DNA of 64,000 nt from Salinisphaera sp963835375. GTDB taxonomy: Bacteria > Pseudomonadota > Gammaproteobacteria > Nevskiales > Salinisphaeraceae. The DNA lies in the NCBI GenBank assembly GCA_963835375.1, contig CAWIGB010000038.1:62001-126000 (forward strand). The letters run 5' to 3'. The translations under genes were made by a program, and so were the position numbers. How positions within the stretch are numbered: the stretch's first letter is position 1; the number at the start of each line of letters is the position of its first letter. Shown one piece after another: positions 55,584 to 64,000 of the stretch. Below the pieces are notes generated by a model, which was not told where the DNA came from, did no database searches, and saw nothing but the letters and a program-made list of their open reading frames with translations.

Positions 55584-56805
55584 ACGTGCTCGGCGGCCGC
55601 TTGCGCACGCCAACGGCGTTCGCCCGCGGCGCGATCCGCGCGCCGAACGTGAGCCGGATGCGGTGGCGAGCCGCGGCGTGGCCGATCCCGGCCCGACCGG
55701 GCACCGGCGGCGAGACCCGCGAACGATCCGGCGTCAAGCTGCGATCTCGGCCGCCGGGCGGCTGCGCATCGATCGCTCCGGTCGCCAGAGCGACGCCGCC
55801 CGACCGGGCCCGACGGCGATGGCCGCCGATCCGGGCCCCGCGATCACGCGCATCGAAGCGCCGGATTTCTGGGTCGTCGTGGTGCCGGACTATGAGCAAG
55901 GCCGGCTGTCGGCCCATGACCGCGACGTGTTCGGTGCCGCCCGCAAGCTGGCCGATCGCGACGGTGGCGCCGTCGTGGCGGTGGTCTACGAGCAGGGCGA
56001 GGCGCTCGGCGCCGCCGGCGCGGACCGGGTGATTCATTTCGATGATCCCGTCTATGCCGGCTATGCGCCGGAGGCGCGGGCTGCTGCGGTAGGCGCCGTC
56101 GAGGTCGAGTTCGCCCCGCGTCATCTGCTGTTCCCCGACACGCTCATCGCCGGCGGCGATATCGGCCGCCGGGTTGCGGCGGCGCTGAACAGCCCGCCGG
56201 CCACCCGGGTTCACCGGCTGCGGACCGAGGAGGCGGTCAGCCGCGGCGACGGGGCGCGTTCAGACTATGCCCGCACGCCGCCGCGGGTATTGCTGATGGC
56301 GGCGGAATGCGAGGAACCGGTCGGGCCCGATCGTCGCCACGAAGGCCGGCAGGTCGAGGCGCCGAACGTCGCGGTCGGCGAACCTGCTATCGACGATGGT
56401 GGTCTGCTGCCGATCGATCCCGGCTCGGTGCCGCTGGCCGAGGCCGATTTCGTGATCAGCGCCGGCAACGGGGTGACCGACTGGCAATCCTTCCATGCGT
56501 TGGCTACGGCCCTGGGCGCGGCCGAAGGTGGCTCACGGGTGGTCTGCGATGCCGGCCTGCTGCCGCGCGAGCGCCAGGTCGGGGCTTCCGGCACACTCAT
56601 CGAGGCCCGCTGTTACCTGGCCTTCGGCATCTCGGGCGCGCCGCAGCATCTGCAGGGCATTGCCCGCTGCGAGAAGGTGGTGGCGGTGAACACGGATCTG
56701 CATGCCGAGATGGTCAAGCGCGGCGATCTGTCGGCGATCAAGGATGCCCAGAAAGTCATGCCGGCGCTGACTCGGTTGCTGGAGGCTGAAGCTCGTGACA
56801 CCTGA
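55570..56805 (+). CDS. etfA: Electron transfer flavoprotein alpha subunit (betaine-pathway type)
   Basis: 411 residues. The first about 85 are a basic Arg/Pro-rich extension containing RRDPRAE and RIDRSG; as I recall, Pseudomonas EtfA next to dgcAB has a similar extension with the same short motifs, so the start at 55570 is kept. The ETF domain follows (WVVVVPDYEQGRLS, LLFPDTLIAGGDIGRRVAAAL). At the C-terminal FAD site: NGVTDWQSFHALATALGAAEGGSRVVCDAG, GASGTLIEARCYLAFGISGAPQHLQGI and VVAVNTDLHAEMVKRGDL. Overlaps dgcB and etfB. Intact. Confidence 0.93.
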   Translation: MRVRRRARRPLAHANGVRPRRDPRAEREPDAVASRGVADPGPTGHRRRDPRTIRRQAAISAAGRLRIDRSGRQSDAARPGPTAMAADPGPAITRIEAPDFWVVVVPDYEQGRLSAHDRDVFGAARKLADRDGGAVVAVVYEQGEALGAAGADRVIHFDDPVYAGYAPEARAAAVGAVEVEFAPRHLLFPDTLIAGGDIGRRVAAALNSPPATRVHRLRTEEAVSRGDGARSDYARTPPRVLLMAAECEEPVGPDRRHEGRQVEAPNVAVGEPAIDDGGLLPIDPGSVPLAEADFVISAGNGVTDWQSFHALATALGAAEGGSRVVCDAGLLPRERQVGASGTLIEARCYLAFGISGAPQHLQGIARCEKVVAVNTDLHAEMVKRGDLSAIKDAQKVMPALTRLLEAEARDT

Positions 56806-57577
56806 TATCACCGTGCTCTGTTCGCTTGGCCGGCATCCGGCCTCGGACCGGCCGCGGGCCGCGATTGCCGATGCCCGCGCGTTGGCCCTCGCCTTGTCCG
56901 TCGGTGCGAACGTGCGAGCGGTGCACGTCGGTGATCCCGGCGCCCCGGGGCTGCGCGATTATCTGGGGCAGACCGCGGCGCGCCGTTCACTGGACGGTCT
57001 CGACGTGGTCGAGGTGGCCGTGGGCCGGGATATCCGGCCGGCCTTGATCGCGTACCTACGCGCTCAGCGGCCGGGCGTGATCTTTACCGGCACGCGGGCC
57101 GAGGACGGCGAGGGTAGCGGTATGCTGGCCTACGATCTGGCGGCCGCGCTCGGGCACACGCTGGTGCCGGCGATCGACACGCTCTCGGGCACGACAGACG
57201 GCCGCTTCGAACTCACTCAGGTGCTGCCGCGCGGGCGTCGTCGGGTGCTGGCGGTGGGGCCCCCGCTGATCGCGACTGTCGACGGTGCCTCGGTACCGCG
57301 CCCGGTGTTCGCCCAGGCCCGCGCTCGCCGCGGCTCGATCCATACGATCACGCGAACGGTTGATTGCCCGGAAATCGAGGGGCCGACCGTGCGCCCGGCG
57401 CGTGCCCGGCCCAAGCGGATCCGGGCACCCGGCGGCGGCAGCGCAGCGGACCGGCTGCGCGCGGCCAGCGAAACCCAGGCCGGGCAGGGCCAGCTCATGG
57501 TCGATCCGGACGCCGAGGATGCGGCGCGCGCGATCGCGGATTATCTGCGCTCGGAAGGTCTGCTGCGTCGGCGTTGA
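56795..57577 (+). CDS. etfB: Electron transfer flavoprotein beta subunit (betaine-pathway type)
   Basis: 260-residue partner of EtfA. Seen: VLCSLGRHPAS, ALALALSVGANVRAVHVGD, the ETF-beta-like GTRAEDGEGSGMLAYDLAAALGHTLVPAI block, RGRRRVLAVGPPLIATV and a C-terminal DAARAIADYLRSEGLL. It begins 11 bases before the etfA stop. It receives electrons from DgcAB. Intact. Confidence 0.92.
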   Translation: MTPDITVLCSLGRHPASDRPRAAIADARALALALSVGANVRAVHVGDPGAPGLRDYLGQTAARRSLDGLDVVEVAVGRDIRPALIAYLRAQRPGVIFTGTRAEDGEGSGMLAYDLAAALGHTLVPAIDTLSGTTDGRFELTQVLPRGRRRVLAVGPPLIATVDGASVPRPVFAQARARRGSIHTITRTVDCPEIEGPTVRPARARPKRIRAPGGGSAADRLRAASETQAGQGQLMVDPDAEDAARAIADYLRSEGLLRRR

Positions 57578-57602
57578 ACGGGTGCGCCGGCAGCCGGTCG
57601 GC

Positions 57603-58649
57603 TCAATCCTCGCGATCGGCATGGGGTATCGACACCGGGCTGGTCGACATCGGTGTGGCCTGTTGGGTCTGGGCCGCCTGACGTCGGCGCTCCTCGCTCG
57701 GCGGCAGGGCGTAGTGGTCGTGGTAGCACTTGCTGAAGTGCGGCGAGGAGGAAAACCCGCAGGCCAGGGCGACATCCAGGATCGACATCGAAGTCTGCAG
57801 CAGAAACTCGCGCGCCCGTTTCAGCCTCAGCTCCAGATAGTAGCGGGTCGGCGAGCGGTCCAGATGGGTACGGAACAGACGTTCGATCTGGCGCCGTGAG
57901 ATATTCACGTAGTGGGCCAGTTCGCTGAGCGTGAGCGGTTCCTCGATGTTCGCTTCCATCAGCGCCACGGCCTCGAGCAGCTTAGGCTGGCTTGGGCCCA
58001 CCCGGGCGCGCAACGGCACGCGCTGGGCATCGCCCACGCCGCGAATCCGATCGTGTATGAATTCCTCGGACACCGATGCCGCCAGTTCGGTGCCACACTG
58101 CCGATCGATGATGTTGAGCATCAGATCCAGCGGGGCGACGCCGCCAGAGCAGGTATAGCGGTCGCGGTCGATCACGAACAGCTTCGAGCTGAAGATGGTA
58201 TTCGGGAACTCGGTTTTCTCGTTGATGCTCGAGATGTGCTCCCAGTGGACGGTGCAGCGATAGCCATCGAGCACGCCGGCGCAGGCGAGGATGTATGGCC
58301 CGGTGCACAGCCCGCCCAACGGCACCCGGCGCCTGGCCAGATGCTGCAGCCAGCCGAGCAGCCGGCGATCGCAGGCCTGTTTGACCCGCACGCCAGCGCA
58401 GACGAAGACCATATCGAATTCGTCGTCGTGTTCGAACCGCCGGGTCGGCGAGGTGCGCAATCCGTTGCTGGCATCCGCCGGTTCGCCATCGCAGCTCAGC
58501 AGCGTCCAGTCATACAGACGCCGGTCGGTAAGCTGATTGGCCATCCGCAACGGCTCGATCGCGCAGAACGCGGATATCGCCGAATAGCCTGGAACCTGCA
58601 CGAATCCGATCCGGCAGGGTAGACCCGTCTGGAAGGGGCTGAACTGCAT
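57603..58649 (-). CDS. gbdR: GlxA-type AraC-family regulator, GbdR candidate
   Basis: 348 residues: a DJ-1/PfpI-like ligand domain (IGFVQVPGYSAISAFCAIEPLRMANQL, GLCTGPYILACAGVLDG, YTCSGGVAPLDLMLNII) and an AraC domain with two helix-turn-helix motifs (YVNISRRQIERLFRTHL, VALACGFSSSPHFSKCY). Same architecture as the regulator at 30140. Its position, convergent with etfB at the end of the dgcAB-etfAB unit and close to gbcAB, matches the GbdR activator of betaine and dimethylglycine genes. The symbol is therefore a context-based assignment. Intact. Confidence 0.75.
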   Translation of the reverse strand: MQFSPFQTGLPCRIGFVQVPGYSAISAFCAIEPLRMANQLTDRRLYDWTLLSCDGEPADASNGLRTSPTRRFEHDDEFDMVFVCAGVRVKQACDRRLLGWLQHLARRRVPLGGLCTGPYILACAGVLDGYRCTVHWEHISSINEKTEFPNTIFSSKLFVIDRDRYTCSGGVAPLDLMLNIIDRQCGTELAASVSEEFIHDRIRGVGDAQRVPLRARVGPSQPKLLEAVALMEANIEEPLTLSELAHYVNISRRQIERLFRTHLDRSPTRYYLELRLKRAREFLLQTSMSILDVALACGFSSSPHFSKCYHDHYALPPSEERRRQAAQTQQATPMSTSPVSIPHADRED

Positions 58650-59289
58650 AGCGAGTCACTCGTCCGCTTCGCGCGGATTTGTGTAAGAGGGGCAGTATAG
58701 CAACGCGAATTCTAATTAAAGCAATCAGTTTCACTTTTTTGACGAAAAAATAACGTAATGTCGCACAGAAGACTAAGTTAGTCGCCTGGAAGAATGAGCG
58801 CCGCCTGCAGCGGGATTGATCTGCCTGACAAGGTCAAGACGAAAACATGGTCGCCCGACCAGAAAACGCGGCCCGGGAACGGGCGTGCTCGCCTGTCATG
58901 ATGCTTGGAAAATCAACGACGAGGAGTTGACACCCCCAATCGTCGACGGATTGATTGAATGTTCGGGGCCAAGCGATCGGTCTACCCCCGAGGATGAAGT
59001 GTTGCCAGTAATTACGCTAAAGATCGGGGCGACGAATATCAGAAGCTCCATTCGCTCCATCAGCCCAGATTGTGCCGAATAATCAGCAGCGTGCCACGGA
59101 GTACCTTATTCACTCTAGGCGGGTGGTGTCGTGATACGGAAGCTGAGACCTCAGGCATCGCCGGACGCCGTCGGATATTCACAGATCGGCTTCAATCGAC
59201 TGCAAAAGCAGGCTTCAAAATACTCTTTCGAAGTATCGTTACGAATACCAAACGTGCAATAGCTCGCCGGGACATGCGTAATCTTGATT
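58650..59289. other. A+T-richer gap upstream of the GbdR-like gene
   Basis: 640 bases, clearly less G+C-rich than the surroundings in 58690-58790 and 58900-59290. It holds the regulator's promoter region with a dyad GACTAA-G-TTAGTC at 58771-58783. The open frame 58816-59082 is not recognised and has no good ribosome-binding site. Possibly foreign DNA flanking the IS remnant. Confidence 0.45.
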
Positions 59290-60034
59290 AGCCCCGAAAC
59301 TCAGCCGGGTCACGAAATGACCCAGTCGCTCTGGATAATCAGGCCATGACAGCACAGGAGACATGTCATGGCGATCAATCGGGTTCAAATGCAACCGGGC
59401 TTGTCGATGCGGGAATTCATGCAGCGCTATGGCACTGAAGCCCAGTGCGAGGCCGCGCTGGTGTCCGCGCGCTGGCCGAAAGGTTTTAGTTGTCCGGCCT
59501 GTCGGTGCCGGCGGCACACGACGTTCGAGCGCGCGGACCGCACACATTGGCAGTGCCAGCGTTGCCGGCATCAGACCACGGTGACGTCCGGCACGATCTT
59601 CGCCTCGACCAAGCTGCCCCTGACGACATGGTTTCTGGCCATGCACTTGATGACCTAGGCCAAGAACAACGTTTCAGCGTTGGAGCTTCGGCGCCAGCTC
59701 GGGGTGAGCTACCGGTCCGCCTGGCGGATCAAGCAGAAACTGATGCAGGTCATGGTCGAGCGTGAATCGCGCCGCCAGCTATCCGGGCGCGTCGAGATCG
59801 ATGACGCCTATCTGGGCGGCGAACGCGCCGCCGAACCCGGCCACCGCGGACGCGGTTCACCCAACAAGATCCCGTTTGTGATCGCCGTATCGACCACCGC
59901 CGATCGCAAGCCCCATCAAGTGGTCATCCAGTGTGCCCCCTTCACCTCGGCGGCGATCGCCGACTGGGCCAACGCCTCGTTGGCCCAGTCGGCCACAGCC
60001 TTTGATGTAAAGGGCATACAGCGGATCACGAGCT
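59290..60034 (+). mobile_element. IS1595 (ISXO2-like) transposase, interrupted and truncated
   Basis: The transposase starts at 59368 (MAINRVQMQPGLSMREFMQRYG), with a zinc ribbon CPACRCRRH...HWQCQRCRHQTTVTSG, then a TAG stop at 59656-59658 in MHLMT*AKNNVSALELRRQLG. It continues in the frame of 59680-60036 with GRVEIDDAYLGGERA (first catalytic Asp) to ADWANASLAQSATAF. The rest is replaced by IS1182-type sequence. A GGGTCA-CGAAA-TGACCC hairpin at 59308-59324 lies near the left end. Confidence 0.85.
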
Positions 60035-60039
60035 GATGC

Positions 60040-60374
60040 GGCATTGCTACGGGAGCTCAGCCTGCAAGGCTTGTACAATGAATCCGCAATGTATGTCGGT
60101 GGCGCAACGCCACGTCAAGCGGTGGGAGCACGAATCCGTGCTTGAGACCATCCAGCAACGCCTGCATCGGGACTCGAATCTGATGCGAATACGACCGCAA
60201 ACGGTCGAACATGCCTTCGGCACGAAGAAGTACTAGATGGGCTCGACGCATTTCCTGATGCGCCTGCTCGCGCATGTGCGAACGGAAATGAGCCTGCATT
60301 TGTTGGACTACCACCTGAAACGCGTGATGCGGATCATCGGTATGGGGCCACTGATGCGGGCGATGGTGACCTGA
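60040..60374 (+). mobile_element. IS1182-family transposase C-terminal fragment
   Basis: TMNPQCMSVAQRHVKRWEHESVLETIQQRL...NLMRIRPQTVEHAFGTKKY, a TAG, then MGSTHFLMRLLAHVRTEMSLHLLDYHLKRVMRIIG. This is the usual end of IS1182-type transposases (VEHPFGTIK...THFL...VRTEMSLHVLAYNLKR). Directly joined to the truncated IS1595 element. Confidence 0.8.
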
Positions 60375-60603
60375 GCTTGTTCGTGTCAATAAATAGGCGC
60401 TCTAGAAGCGACCTGAGGCGCGTCACGGTCACGTATCGACGCGAAGCCTTCTGCTCTAATCACTCGGCCTCATCGCCGCCAGCCAGACCGTTGATACTTT
60501 GACGAATGCATGCAGCTGACGCAACACTGCCTCCCGCGTTTTCACACAGCCTGGTGGGTCGAAAGCAGACTTGTAATCGCAATGAAACCGTTGGCCCGAG
60601 CGA

Positions 60604-61917
60604 TCAGAGTGAGGCGATCAGCGGCAGCCAGATCGCCAGCGCGGTCAATGTCGCGAACAGCACGGGCGGCGTGAGCACGAGGCCAACCTTCATGTACTGG
60701 CCCCAGCCGATGCGATAGCCCTTGTTCGCCAGCACGTGCAGCCACAGCAGGGTCGCCAGACTGCCGATCGGGGTGAATTTCGGGCCGAGGTCGTTGCCGA
60801 TCACGTTGGCGTAGAGCATCAGCTCGCGGGTCAGCTCCGGTACGTGCGCCTGCTTGATGGCCAGCGCGCCGACGAGCGTCGACGGCATGTTGTTCATCAC
60901 CGAGGCGACGAATGCCGACAGAAAACCCGGTGCCGAGCGTGGCCACGATCACGCCGTGCTGGCCGAGCCAGTCGAGCGCCGTCGCGCCGTAGTGGGTCAG
61001 GCCGGCTTGGCCCAGCCCATAGACCACCAGATACATGCCGATCGAGAACAGCACGATCTGCCAGGGCGCGTTGCGAATGACGGGGCCGAGCGGCATGACG
61101 GCACCCTGGCCGCCGCGCCACCAGCGGCCGGCGATGCCCATCAGCACCAGGGCGCCGGCACCGGTGACCAGACAGAACGGCACATGCCACGGGGCCAGCA
61201 CGAAATAGGCGACGAGCAGGACGGCCAGCACGGGCATCGCCGCTCGAAACACCTGATGATCCACGATGGCGCTGGCCGGCGGATCGAGCGCGTCCACCGG
61301 ATAGCGCCGCGGGATCTTGCCGGCCGAAGGCCAGCCAGAGCACGGCCAGCGTGGCAGCGATCGAGACCAGATCGACCGGCACCATGACCGCGGCGTAGCG
61401 ATCGAACGAGACCTCGAAGAAGTTGGCGCTGACGATGTTGACCAGATTCGAGATCACCAGCGGCAGGCTGGCCGTATCGGCGACGAAGCCGGTGGCGATG
61501 ATGAAGGCCAGCGCCGCCGAGGCGGAGAACTCCAGCCGAAGCAGAATGGCGATGACGATCGGCGTGAGCAGCAGGGCGGCGCCGTCGTTGGCGAAGAAGG
61601 CGGCGATCACCGCGCCGAGCAGCACGATCAGCGGGAACAGCAGATGCCCGCGCCCGTTGCCCCAGCGTGCGATATGCAGCGCCGCCCAGGAGAAGAAGCC
61701 AGCCTCGTCGAGAATCAGCGAAATGATGATCAGCGCGACGAAGGTGAAGGTGGCATCCCAGACGATATGCCAGACCACGGCGACATCGGTCCAATTGCAC
61801 CACGCCGGTGGCCAGCGCCACGGCCGCGCCGCCCAGCGCGCTCCAGCCGATGCCCAGATTCTTCGGCTGCCAGATGACGAGCACGAGGGTGACGATGAAG
61901 ATGGCAAGCGCCAGCAT
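60604..61917 (-). CDS. arsB: Arsenite efflux permease ArsB, frameshifted
   Basis: About 430-residue inner-membrane arsenite/antimonite pump. Pieces in order: MLALAIFIVTLVLVIWQPKNLGIGWSALGGA, NWTDVAVVWHIVWDATFTFVALIIISLILDEAGFF, FFANDGAALLLTPIVIAIL, ATGFVADTASLPLVISNLVNIVSANFF, HVPFCLVTGAGALV and MNNMPSTLVGALA. Frame slips near 61797, 61325 and 60925. At the last one, comparison with the duplicate at 28965 shows directly one extra G here. Last gene of an arsR-arsC-arsH-arsB operon, 27 bases after arsH. Confidence 0.9.
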
Positions 61918-61944
61918 GATGACGGTTCCGGTGAAGTCGTACGG

Positions 61945-62677
61945 TCAGTGCGCGACTTGGTTGACGCGTTGCGAAGTTTCCTCGGCGCTTTCAACGCGCT
62001 CGGAGTAGCGCGCGGTCAGATAATCGGCGCGATCGCGCATCAGCCAGGTGAACTTCACGAGTTCCTCGCAGACATCGACCACGCGCCGGTAAAGCGGCGA
62101 GTCCTTCATCCGGCCGTTGTCGTCGAACTCGCCGAACGCCTTGGGCACCGACGACTGGTTCGGGATCGTGACCATGCGCATCCAGCGGCCCAGCACGCGC
62201 AACTGATTGACCGCGTTGAAGCTCTGGCTGCCGCCGGAGACTTCCATCACCGCCAGCGTCTTGCCCTGGGTCGGGCGCACGCCGCCCAGCGACAGCGGAA
62301 TCCAGTCGATCTGGGCCTTCATCACGCCGGTCATCGCGCCGTGGCGTTCGGGGCTGACCCACACCATGCCTTCCGACCAGGTCGCCAGTTCTCGCAGTGC
62401 CCGCACGCGCGGATGATCGGCCTCGGCGTCATCCGGCAAGGGCAGGCCGGCGGGATCGAACAGCCGCACCTCGCAGCCGAACCAGCGCAGCAGACGGGCG
62501 GCTTCCTCGGCCAGAAAGCGCGAATAGGAACGTGCTCTCAGCGAGCCGTAGAGGATGAGAATACGCGGCGCGTGGCGCGGAGCGTTCGGAGCCGACCAGC
62601 GCGTCGACATCGATCGGCTCGAGCGGATCCGGGTCGATGTTGGGCAGATCGTGCCAGATCGAGCGCGGCGTGCTCAT
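61945..62677 (-). CDS. arsH: Arsenical resistance flavoprotein ArsH, frameshifted
   Basis: About 243 residues, NADPH-dependent FMN reductase-like, known to oxidise trivalent organoarsenicals or act as a quinone reductase. N-terminus MSTPRSIWHDLPNIDPD, a slip near 62585, then ILILYGSLRARSYSRFLAEEAARLL (FMN phosphate loop), GMVWVSPERHGAMTGVMKAQIDWIPLSLGGVRPTQGKTLAVMEVSGGSQSFNAVN and PNQSSVPKAFGEFD. The start at 62677 overlaps the arsC stop (ATGA). Confidence 0.9.
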
Positions 62678-63090
62678 GCCTCGTCCTTCGAATGAGTGAC
62701 GACTTCGCCGTCTTCCTTGGTGAAGCGTGGCGACCGGGCTCGCCAGCAGATCGAGCACCCGTTCGGAGGGGCGGCACAGGCGCACGCCCTTGTCGGTCAC
62801 CACGATCGGCCGATTGATCAGGATCGGGTGGGCGAGCATGGCGTCGATCAGTTGGTCGTCGGTCAGGGCTGGGATCGTCCAGGCCGAGTTCGTCGTAGGG
62901 CGTGCCCTTGCGACGCAGCAGATCACGCGGCGGCCATGTCCATCTGATCGAGCAACCAGAGCAGCCGCTCCCGCGACGGCGGGTTGTCCACATATTCGAC
63001 GATTTCGGGTGTCTCGCCGGAGGCCTCGATCATGGCCAGCGTATTGCGCGAGGTGCCGCAGTTCGGGTTGTGATAGATCAGCGGTTGCAT
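62674..63090 (-). CDS. arsC: Arsenate reductase ArsC (glutaredoxin-dependent), frameshifted
   Basis: About 139 residues. Starts MQPLIYHNPNCGTSRNTLAMIEASG with the catalytic Cys in NPNCGTSRN, then EIVEYVDNPPSRERLLWLLDQM, LLRRKGTPYDELGL, LTDDQLIDAMLAHPILINRPIVVTDKGVRLCRPSERVLDLL and the end FTKEDGEVVTHSKDEA. It reduces arsenate to arsenite with glutathione/glutaredoxin. Frame slips near 62935, 62870 and 62735. The start lies inside the arsR 3' end. Confidence 0.9.
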
Positions 63091-63472
63091 GACGAGTCCT
63101 TCAGTTGTCGGGCGGCCGATACGCAGTCGGCCAGCGAATCCAGCAGCGGCTCGCAGACCTCGGGGCGGCCGGCGCAGCAGTCACGCACGAGAAATCGTAC
63201 GGTTTCCTGCACGTGGCGCGAGATGGGCGCGGTAGATGATCGAGCGGCTATGGCGTTGCGATACGGCCAGGCCGGCCCGCGTCAGCACGCCGAGATGTGC
63301 CGACATCGTGTTGTGCGGCACGTCCAGCAGCCGCGCGATTTCGCCCGCCGGCAAGCCCTCCGGCTCGTGGCGAACCAGCAGGCGAAATGCGGCAAGCCGC
63401 GTTTCCTGGGCAAGTGCCGAAAAACGATTCGATGGCGTCTATTTTCGTCCATATGTCCAATAATATGGACAT
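63078..63472 (-). CDS. arsR: ArsR-family metalloregulator, frameshifted
   Basis: About 115 residues with a winged-helix core: ETRLAAFRLLVRHEPEGLPAGEIARLLDVPHNTMSAHLGVLTRAGLAVSQRHSRSIIYRA. After a slip near 63225 comes VQETVRFLVRDCCAGRPEVCEPLL, whose DCCAGRPEVC is the As(III)-binding Cys cluster of one ArsR subclass. Another slip near 63415. The 5' end is uncertain: ATG at 63472 (inside the palindrome) or ATG at 63452 if one base is extra. Overlaps arsC by 13 bases. Confidence 0.85.
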
Positions 63473-63474
63473 AT
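63451..63474. promoter_or_regulatory. ars operator: 9-bp inverted repeat
   Basis: ATATGTCCA, six bases, TGGACATAT: a perfect dyad overlapping the arsR start region, as expected for an ArsR autoregulatory site. Confidence 0.65.
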
Positions 63475-63601
63475 TGCGGCCGGCCGCAATGTCCGCGCGC
63501 ATGGGCATCGAGCCTTTTAGGCGCTCCGAGCGGAAGGGTTCGAAACGGGTATTGATGCCCAGCGACTGCCGCGGCGTCCGGGGTGGCTCGAATGGCAGTC
63601 G

Positions 63602-63637
63602 AAAAAAAGACCGGCCCCCGCAGGAGCGGGAGCCGGC
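63602..63637 (-). terminator. Intrinsic terminator after the aldehyde dehydrogenase
   Basis: On the minus strand a G+C-rich stem (CCGGCTCCCGC against GCGGGGGCCGG, TCCT loop) followed by TC and seven Ts, about 25 bases after the aldehyde dehydrogenase stop. Confidence 0.85.
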
Positions 63638-63660
63638 CGATCACTCAGCCTGCGGGCAGA

Positions 63661-64000
63661 TCAGAGCGAGACAGCCACCGACTTGGTCTCGGTGTAGTTG
63701 TTGAGCACCTGCTCGCCCATCTCGCGGCCCCAGCCGGACTGCTTGAAGCCGCCGAACGGCAGGGCGGCGTCGAAGATGTTGTAGCAGTTGACCCAGACCG
63801 TGCCGGCGCGGATCTTGGCGGCCAGCTGGTGCGCCTTGCCGATGTCCTGGGTCCAGACGCCCGAGGCCAGGCCGAAGACGGTGTCGTTGGCCCGCTTGAT
63901 CAGATCGGCGTCGACGTCCTTGAACTTCGTGGCCGCGACCACCGGCCCGAAGATCTCTTCCTGATAGACGCTCATTTCGTCGGATGACGTCCACCAGTAC
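63661..64000 (-). CDS. Aldehyde dehydrogenase, C-terminal part, frameshifted, 5' end outside window
   Basis: About 110 C-terminal residues: EEIFGPVVAATKFKD, NDTVFGLASGVWTQDIGKAHQLAAKIRAGTVWVNCYNIFDAALPFGGFKQSGWGREMGEQVLNNYTETKSVAV. These are the usual ALDH end motifs (PFGGxKxSGxGRE). The frame changes near 63983, just before the SDEMSVYQEEIFGP block. The catalytic Cys lies outside the window. Betaine-aldehyde or other NAD-dependent ALDHs are possible; substrate cannot be read. Confidence 0.85.
   Translation of the reverse strand, partial: YWWTSSDEMSVYQEEIFGPVVAATKFKDVDADLIKRANDTVFGLASGVWTQDIGKAHQLAAKIRAGTVWVNCYNIFDAALPFGGFKQSGWGREMGEQVLNNYTETKSVAVSL

Noticed and set aside
58816..59082. Possible 88-codon gene in the A+T-richer gap
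   Set aside because: No ribosome-binding site, no recognisable motif, no operon context.

Overview
The window (about 60-65% G+C by eye, with long antisense reading frames typical of high-GC DNA) looks like a chromosomal stretch of a halotolerant gammaproteobacterium. The glycine-betaine genes resemble the Pseudomonas set in content, and the overall mix fits Salinisphaera- or Halomonas-like organisms. That placement is an inference from gene content. No rRNA, tRNA or CRISPR array was seen.

Layout. (1) 1-722: 3' end of a copper-type P-ATPase; 1053-1889: DUF2914 protein. (2) 2317-21089, minus strand: a pentose-oxidation regulon. It holds a GntR regulator, a GPH sugar transporter, a GH51 arabinofuranosidase, an IlvD/Edd pentonate dehydratase, a XylB-like SDR, a XylX-like FAH protein, ketoglutarate-semialdehyde dehydrogenase, AraD1, a sugar ABC transporter, gluconokinase, an SMP-30 lactonase, a Gfo/Idh/MocA aldose dehydrogenase and two aldose epimerases. 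Together they would take arabinan or arabinosides and pentoses to 2-oxoglutarate. (3) 21249-27629: YeeE/YedE transporter; a sigma54 activator; a sigma54 promoter driving 2,3-butanediol dehydrogenase and a SnoaL-flavin monooxygenase fusion. (4) 27720-30078: PiT permease, then an arsB fragment fused to IS5 debris. (5) 30140-58649: a glycine-betaine catabolic island. Its modules are a GlxA-type regulator, proVW uptake, adhC, glyA-sdaA-soxBDAG-purU, fdhA, gbcB/gbcA, dgcAB-etfAB and a GbdR-like regulator. Betaine would go to dimethylglycine, sarcosine, glycine, serine and pyruvate, with formaldehyde oxidised by fdhA/adhC and C1-folate drained by purU. IS1595, IS481 and IS5 remnants sit between the modules. 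(6) 59290-63472: an IS1595/IS1182 chimera, then arsR-arsC-arsH-arsB; 63661-64000: start of another aldehyde dehydrogenase (3' end only).

Reading-frame quality is very uneven. Genes at 31.9-50.9 kb are all intact, whereas 1-14.9 kb and 60.6-64 kb carry many single-base frameshifts whose flanks stay family-conserved. Convention used here: full-length genes broken by a few likely single-base shifts are typed CDS and marked 'frameshifted' in the call. Fragments, heavily broken genes and IS debris are typed pseudogene or mobile_element.
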